Shown here: positions 14,784 to 18,842 of the stretch, piece by piece
How positions within the stretch are numbered: position 1 is the first letter of the stretch
How the letters are laid out: every line of letters starts with the position of its first letter
NCBI GenBank assembly: GCA_002304945.1
Contig: DBPQ01000125.1
Coordinates: forward strand, 42,282 to 61,123
Direction: 5' to 3'
Source: Actinomycetales bacterium UBA1416
Lineage (GTDB): Bacteria; Actinomycetota; Actinomycetes; Actinomycetales; Actinomycetaceae
DNA length: 18,842 nt
Made by a program: the position numbers and the translations under genes
Notes under the pieces: model-generated
Database searches by the model: none
Seen by the model: the letters and a program-made list of their open reading frames with translations, nothing else
What the model was told of the DNA's origin: nothing

Positions 14784-16286
14784 ATGCCCCAGCCGCCCCT
14801 ACCCCTGGCCATCGCCGGTGCGATCGGCGGCGGGCTGGCCACCAACCTGGCCTTTCCGTACCACTCCTGGTGGTGGATGGCGCCGGTGGGGTACGCCCTC
14901 CTCGTGGCGGCGCTGCACCGGGCCACTCCGCGCCGTGGCCTCGGCCTCGGGTTCCTGTGGGGCATGGGCTTCTTCCTGCCCCTGCTGTCCTGGTCGCTGG
15001 AGTCCGTCGGCCAGTGGATCCCCTGGGTCGCGCTGTCGGTGTTCCAGGCGTCGTACGTCGCCCTCTACGGGCTGCTCCACGCCGCCATCCTCCGGGCTCG
15101 GGTCACGCGCGGCCGGGGAGCCCTCGTCGCCGGTCTCCTGTGGGTGGGCGTGGAGCAGGTGCGGTCGCTCGCGCCCTTCGGCGGGTTCCCCTGGGGGGTG
15201 CTCGCCTTCTCGCAGGTCGACGGTCCGCTCCTCGGCCCGGCGTCCTGGGGTGGGACCGTACTCGTCAGCCTGCTCGTCGTCCTCGCCGGGTACGCGCTCG
15301 CCGCCCTCGTCCTCACCCCCGGGGTCCGTGCCGTCGGGGGCGCCGTCGTCATGGCGGGCCTCGTCGCCGGGAGCGGGCTGGTGGTGCCCGACGCCGCCGC
15401 CGAGTCGGGCGAGCTCACCGTCACCGCCGTGCAGGGGAACGTTCCCGTGCGCGGGGGAGAGGCACTCGGCCAGGCCCGCGAGATCACCGCCAACTACCGG
15501 GCGGTGACCGAGGGCCTCGCCGACGCCGGGACCGTCACCGACCTCGTGGTCTGGCCCGAATCGGCCGCCGACGTCGACCCACGCTCGCACCCGGACGTCG
15601 CCGCCGACGTGAGTGCGGCGCAGTCCGCGGCGGGCGTTCCCCTCCTGTTCGGCACGCAGCGCTACACGGAGACCAACCGCTACAACGAGTACGTGGGCTG
15701 GCTCGAGGGCGGCCCGTTCGCCGTCTACGCGAAGCAGCACCCGGTGCCCTTCGGCGAGTACATCCCGTACCGGGACTTCTTCCGCCGGCTCTCGTCCGCC
15801 GTCGACCTCGTGAGCGTCGACATGGCGCAAGGGAGTGAGCCGGGAGTGATGGATGTCCCGATCGCAGCGCTCGGCCGGGACGTGACGGTGGGCGTGGGGA
15901 TCTGCTTCGAGGTCGCCTACCACGAACTGCTGCGCGAGAGCGTGGAGCTCGGGGCGGAGATCCTCGTCATCCCGACGAACAACGCGTCCTTCGGGTTCAC
16001 GCAGGAGGCCACCCAGCAGCTCGCGATCTCCCGTTTCCGGGCGGTGGAGCACGGCCGGTCCACCATCCAGGTCTCGACGGTGGGGGTGAGCGCCATGTTC
16101 CTCGCCGACGGCACGCCGGTGGTACGGTCCACCGACGAGCTCTACACCGAGTGGACGGGCACGGAGGCCCTCCCGCTCCGGACGTCGCTCACGGTGTCCG
16201 ACGGGCTGGGAGACTGGCCCAGGATCCTCGTGTGGGCCCTCGGGCTCGCGTGGGTGGCTGCCGCGATCATCAGGAGGAGGACATGA
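14784..16286 (+). CDS. lnt: Apolipoprotein N-acyltransferase Lnt
   Basis: This 500-aa membrane enzyme adds the third acyl chain to the N-terminal cysteine of lipoproteins. The first ~200 residues hold several membrane helices, and the rest is a nitrilase-type catalytic domain facing outward. The Glu-Lys-Cys triad is visible: E259 in LVVWPES, K317 in VYAKQHP and C374 in VGICFEVAY, each in its family context. The conserved IPTNNASFG follows near residue 396. The start ATG 14784 is chosen from the leaderless -10 box and from the MPQPPLPLAIAGA membrane beginning. It overlaps ppm by 4 nt (ATGA). In M. tuberculosis the two functions are fused in one protein (Ppm1), whereas here they are separate genes. 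Confidence 0.95.
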   Translation: MPQPPLPLAIAGAIGGGLATNLAFPYHSWWWMAPVGYALLVAALHRATPRRGLGLGFLWGMGFFLPLLSWSLESVGQWIPWVALSVFQASYVALYGLLHAAILRARVTRGRGALVAGLLWVGVEQVRSLAPFGGFPWGVLAFSQVDGPLLGPASWGGTVLVSLLVVLAGYALAALVLTPGVRAVGGAVVMAGLVAGSGLVVPDAAAESGELTVTAVQGNVPVRGGEALGQAREITANYRAVTEGLADAGTVTDLVVWPESAADVDPRSHPDVAADVSAAQSAAGVPLLFGTQRYTETNRYNEYVGWLEGGPFAVYAKQHPVPFGEYIPYRDFFRRLSSAVDLVSVDMAQGSEPGVMDVPIAALGRDVTVGVGICFEVAYHELLRESVELGAEILVIPTNNASFGFTQEATQQLAISRFRAVEHGRSTIQVSTVGVSAMFLADGTPVVRSTDELYTEWTGTEALPLRTSLTVSDGLGDWPRILVWALGLAWVAAAIIRRRT

Positions 16287-17029
16287 GGGCCCTCGTCATC
16301 ATCCCGACGTACAACGAGCGGGACAACGTCGTCGACATCGTCAGGGCGGTCCGCCGCCACGACGTGGACGTGCTGGTGGCCGACGACGCCAGCCCCGACG
16401 GCACCGGGGACCTCGCGGACGGTCTCGCGGCCGCCGACCCCCGGGTGCACGTGCTGCACCGGACCGGGAAGGAGGGCCTCGGCAGGGCCTACGTCGCCGC
16501 GTTCGGGTGGGGTCTCGCGCGCGGCTACACCCACCTCGTAGAGATGGACGCCGACGGCTCGCACCGCCCCGAGCAGCTCACCGCCCTCCTCGACCGGGCG
16601 GCCGCGCCCGACGCCCCCGACCTCGTGATCGGCTCCCGCTGGGTGACCGGGGGAGAGGTGGTCAACTGGCCGCGGCACCGCGAACTGCTCTCCCGCGGCG
16701 GCAACCTGTACGTCCAGCTCTGGCTTGGCCTGCCCGCCGCGGACGCCACCGCGGGCTTCCGGGTGTACCGCCGGGAGATCCTCGAGCAGATCGACCTCGC
16801 CGACGTCGGGTCAGCCGGGTACTACTTCCAGGTGGAGATGACCCGGCGGACGGTCCTCGCCGGGGGAACGGTCGTGGAGGTGCCGATCAGCTTCGTCGAG
16901 CGGACCCGCGGCGAGTCCAAGATGAGTGGAGCGATCGTCCGCGAGGCGATGATCCGCACGACGGTGCTGGGCCTGGCCCACCGTGGGGGACAGGCGCGGG
17001 ACGTGACGCGGCGGCTGCTGGGCCGTTAG
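16283..17029 (+). CDS. ppm1: Polyprenol monophosphomannose synthase
   Basis: This 248-aa GT2 glycosyltransferase transfers mannose from GDP-mannose to polyprenyl phosphate. The product feeds protein O-mannosylation and lipoglycan (LM/LAM-type) elongation. The motifs fit dolichol-phosphate-mannose synthases: LVIIPTYNERDNV at the N-terminus, D34-D35 in VADDASPDGTGD, the metal-binding D89-A90-D91 in VEMDADGSH, ADATAGFRVYR, and the C-terminal SFVERTRGESKMS. No membrane anchor is present, so it probably relies on Lnt for membrane contact, as the two-domain mycobacterial protein suggests (inference). The ATG follows a strong GGAGGAGG site within the end of lnt and overlaps its stop. The upstream frame extension was rejected. 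Its TAG stop overlaps the rbpA stop on the other strand. Confidence 0.93.
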   Translation: MRALVIIPTYNERDNVVDIVRAVRRHDVDVLVADDASPDGTGDLADGLAAADPRVHVLHRTGKEGLGRAYVAAFGWGLARGYTHLVEMDADGSHRPEQLTALLDRAAAPDAPDLVIGSRWVTGGEVVNWPRHRELLSRGGNLYVQLWLGLPAADATAGFRVYRREILEQIDLADVGSAGYYFQVEMTRRTVLAGGTVVEVPISFVERTRGESKMSGAIVREAMIRTTVLGLAHRGGQARDVTRRLLGR

Positions 17030-17379
17030 GCGGTGCGCCGGGACCGGAGCTGGCCGGAGCGGAGCAGCTCGAGGCGCTCCTCGAGCAGGACCTCGAGCTC
17101 CTCACGGGTGCGGCGCTCGAGCAGCATGTCCCAGTGCGTGCGCGGCTGCTTCACCGGCTTGGTGGGCTCGGGCTTCACGTGGTCGCGGAGGATGGCCTCC
17201 TCGCCGCAGCGGCACTCCCAGACGGCCGGGACCTCGGCCTCGAGGGAGAACGGCAGTTCGATGACGTGCCCGTTGGGGCAGTCGTACCGGGCGAGCTGGC
17301 GCGGCGCGAACTCGACGTTCTCCTCGGACTCCATCGACTTGGACCCGATGCTCATACCTCGGAGTGAACGGTCTGCCAT
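17026..17379 (-). CDS. rbpA: RNA polymerase-binding protein RbpA
   Basis: This 117-aa protein is the actinobacterial transcription factor that binds RNA polymerase and the principal sigma factor and stabilises the open complex. The N-terminus MADRSLRG and APRQLARYDC, and the C-terminal PRTHWDMLLERRTREELEVL (sigma-interaction domain), are diagnostic and very close to M. tuberculosis RbpA. The central fold keeps possible zinc ligands C34, H38, C56 and C58. The last pair is C-x-C rather than the C-x2-C of Streptomyces RbpA, and the mycobacterial protein lacks them. An AGGGGAAG ribosome site lies 6-7 nt before the ATG (complement of 17385-17392). I saw no clear promoter in the 124-bp region shared with the threonine aldolase gene. 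Confidence 0.95.
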   Translation of the reverse strand: MADRSLRGMSIGSKSMESEENVEFAPRQLARYDCPNGHVIELPFSLEAEVPAVWECRCGEEAILRDHVKPEPTKPVKQPRTHWDMLLERRTREELEVLLEERLELLRSGQLRSRRTA

Positions 17380-17491
17380 GCGTGCTTCCCCTTGCTGTCT
17401 CGTGGACTGTCATGGACGTGCGTTCGCTGTGGTCGCACAGTCCTGTCTGGAGTTGACAACGCCCGAGGGACTGCTTTTGTTCCCGCCTCAC

Positions 17492-17503
17492 TATTCTGGA
17501 GGG
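17492..17503 (+). promoter_or_regulatory. Leaderless -10 box of threonine aldolase gene
   Basis: TATTCT (17492-17497) is followed by 6 nt (GGAGGG) and then GTG 17504. The purine run could act as a Shine-Dalgarno sequence, but it touches the start codon too closely, so the leaderless reading is favoured. A perfect TTGACA at 17453-17458 is too far away (33 bp) to be the matching -35. Confidence 0.5.
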
Positions 17504-18529
17504 GTGATCGACCTGCGCAGCGACACCGTCACCGGTCCGACTCCCGCCATGCGCGCCGCCATGGCCGCCGCGGAGGTGGGGGACGACGTCTACGGCGAGG
17601 ACCCCACGATCCGCGCCCTGGAGGAACGCACCGCCCGCCTGCTCGGTCACGAGGCCGGGCTGTTCTGCGCGACCGGGTCGCAGTGCAACCTGCTCGCCGT
17701 GGCGCTCCTGGTGCAGCCCGGCACGGAACTGCTCTGCGATGCCCAGGCACACGTCGCCCGGGCGGAGATGGGCGCCCACGCCGCACTCCACGGAGTGTCG
17801 GTGCGCACGTGGGACGGTCGCGCCGGCGTGGCCACCACCGCCCACGTCGCGCGCCTGCTCCAGCCCGACGCCGGCCCCTTCCTCGTCTCGACGGCCGCCG
17901 TCGCACTCGAGAACACCCACAACTTCGGTGGCGGGACCATCCAGCCGCTGGAGCACCTGCGGGAGGTCTCGGCGCTGTGCCGGGACGCCGGGGTGGGGCT
18001 CCACCTCGACGGCGCCCGCCTGTGGAACGCCCACGTGGCCACCGGAACCCCGATGGCGACGTTCGGACAGCTGTTCGACACGGTGACCGTGTGCTTCTCG
18101 AAGGGCCTCGGGGCACCGGTCGGCTCCGTGCTCGTGGCGAGTGCGGAACACATTGCCCGGGCGCGCGTCCTGCGGAAGCCGCTCGGGGGCGGCTGGCGCC
18201 AGGCGGGCATCCTGGCCGCTGGGGCGCTGTACGCGCTGGACCACCACGTGGACCGCCTCGCGGACGACCACGCCGCGGCCCGGGCCTTCGCGGCCGCCGT
18301 AGCGGAGCAGGCGCCGCACGCGGTCGCGAACGTGCCCACGAACATCGTCGTCCTCGACACGGCGACGCGTCCTGCGCGGGACGTCGCCGCCGCGGCAGCG
18401 GCCCGCGGTGTGGCAGTCTCGGCACTCGGGGTGCACGTGCTGCGCGCGGTGACGCACCTCGACGTGACGCGGGAGCAGTGCGTCGAGGCCGGTGCCGTCG
18501 TCGGCGAGATCCTCGGCGCGCCGGAGTGA
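17504..18529 (+). CDS. ltaE: Low-specificity L-threonine aldolase
   Basis: This 341-aa PLP enzyme cleaves L-threonine or allo-threonine to glycine and acetaldehyde. The N-terminus IDLRSDTVTGPTPAMRAAM and GDDVYGEDPT are family signatures. LENTHNFGGGT (cofactor and substrate contacts), the PLP aspartate in LHLDGARLWNA, and the Schiff-base lysine K200 in CFSKGLGAPVGS are all present, followed by RKPLGGGWRQAGILAAGALY. GTG 17504 is chosen because the family begins right at IDLRSDT and a leaderless -10 box lies 6 nt upstream. Longer starts reaching back to 17033 overlap rbpA on the other strand and are not real. The gene looks independent of its neighbours. Stereospecificity cannot be read from the sequence. 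Confidence 0.93.
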   Translation: MIDLRSDTVTGPTPAMRAAMAAAEVGDDVYGEDPTIRALEERTARLLGHEAGLFCATGSQCNLLAVALLVQPGTELLCDAQAHVARAEMGAHAALHGVSVRTWDGRAGVATTAHVARLLQPDAGPFLVSTAAVALENTHNFGGGTIQPLEHLREVSALCRDAGVGLHLDGARLWNAHVATGTPMATFGQLFDTVTVCFSKGLGAPVGSVLVASAEHIARARVLRKPLGGGWRQAGILAAGALYALDHHVDRLADDHAAARAFAAAVAEQAPHAVANVPTNIVVLDTATRPARDVAAAAAARGVAVSALGVHVLRAVTHLDVTREQCVEAGAVVGEILGAPE

Positions 18530-18725
18530 CCCTGCAGCGCAACCACGTCAACTGGCAGCAGGACGAGTTGATGTGAGACGAGTGCCTGTCAGCGAGACGA
18601 AATGTGGAAGCTGTGCTCTGATTCCCGATAGTTGATCCGAATAGTGCGTCCGGTGGTTCCTCGCTTTCCCATCCCCCTGACAACGTCTTCGCCTTCGTGG
18701 TCACAATGGTGCCGGGGTGATTGGC
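18530..18725. other. 196-bp intergenic region after the threonine aldolase gene
   Basis: No gene or RNA is recognised. CGTCAACT (18546-18553) and AGTTGATG (18566-18573) can pair with one G-U around a 12-nt loop, about 17 nt after the stop. There is no T-tract, so termination is uncertain. GACGAGT occurs twice, 15 bp apart (18562-18568 and 18577-18583). Toward the right, CTGACA (18677-18682) with CACAAT (18702-18707) at a 19-bp spacing is a weak promoter candidate for the next gene. Confidence 0.3.
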
Positions 18726-18842
18726 ATGTCGAGTGGTGTGGTGGTGAGGGACGACGTCGTCACCGCGGTGGCGCCGCCGTCGCGGCTCGTCGCGGTGGCC
18801 CGGGTGGCGGCCGCGCTGGTCGTGGTGGCCGCATTCGCACAC
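18726..18842 (+). CDS. Start of unidentified membrane protein (3' end outside window)
   Basis: Thirty-nine codons are open from ATG 18726 to the window edge. A GGGGTGA run lies about 7-11 nt upstream as a possible ribosome site. The peptide starts MSSGVVVRDDVVTAVAPPSR and then becomes hydrophobic (LVAVARVAAALVVVAAFA), suggesting a first membrane helix at about residues 21-38. Nothing more can be said about its function. The antisense frame is also open here, as is usual at this GC, but it lacks any recognisable content. Confidence 0.5.
   Translation, partial: MSSGVVVRDDVVTAVAPPSRLVAVARVAAALVVVAAFAH

Noticed and set aside
17453..17458. Perfect TTGACA as a -35 box for threonine aldolase
   Set aside because: It lies 33 bp from the best -10 box. 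At normal spacing only TTTTGT or TTTGTT is found, so it is probably chance or serves something else.
17033..17503. Long N-terminal extension of threonine aldolase
   Set aside because: It is antisense to rbpA, and the family begins at the IDLRSDT motif just after GTG 17504.

Overview
The window looks like a chromosomal segment of a high-GC actinobacterium, probably of the Micrococcales/Actinomycetales type. The grounds are the neighbourhood pafB-pafC, tatA-tatC, a Ski2-like HelY helicase, lnt-ppm and rbpA (RbpA is confined to Actinobacteria), the very high GC, and the many leaderless starts (a TANNNT -10 box followed 6-7 nt later by ATG or GTG). The DMSO reductase operon implies a facultative anaerobe. 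The species cannot be named from the sequence alone.

Layout. 1-344: 3' end of hisG (+). 346-777: small two-helix membrane protein with a bacterial PH domain (+). 783-1907: DUF3866 family protein (-), divergent from pafB. 1939-3793: WYL regulator pair pafB-pafC (+). 3919-9616: five tightly coupled genes forming a complete DmsABC-type molybdoenzyme cassette (dmsA with a Tat signal, dmsB, dmsC, a DmsD/TorD chaperone, and an unusual 310-aa iron-sulfur/zinc-ribbon protein). 9627-14609: small membrane protein, tatA, tatC, diacylglycerol-kinase-like gene and helY (+), mostly overlapping by 4 nt. 14784-17029: lnt and ppm (+), for lipoprotein N-acylation and polyprenol-phosphate-mannose synthesis. 17026-17379: rbpA (-), convergent with ppm. 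17504-18529: low-specificity threonine aldolase (+). 18726-18842: start of a gene that runs off the window. No stretch of 300 bases lacks a gene; the longest gaps are 18530-18725 (196 bp), 14610-14783 (174 bp), 3794-3918 and 17380-17503.

How it fits together. In actinobacteria pafBC is normally followed almost directly by tatA-tatC. Here a respiratory DMSO (or other S-/N-oxide) reductase operon sits between them. Its catalytic subunit carries a twin-arginine signal and is a Tat client, and no obvious terminator separates the cassette from the tat genes, so read-through could couple Tat synthesis to the enzyme. Sampled 60-nt lines show dmsABC clearly lower in GC (about 57-63%) than its flanks (about 75-80%), while the last two cassette genes (about 73-77%) match the flanks. 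This suggests a mosaic origin.

I found no wholly unknown multi-gene system. The most unusual items are the fifth cassette gene, whose first ferredoxin motif has Arg in place of the second Cys; the placement of the cassette; the back-to-back leaderless promoters between the DUF3866 gene and pafB; and a period-9 repeat in the tatA tail. No tRNA, rRNA, CRISPR array, transposase or integrase was seen.
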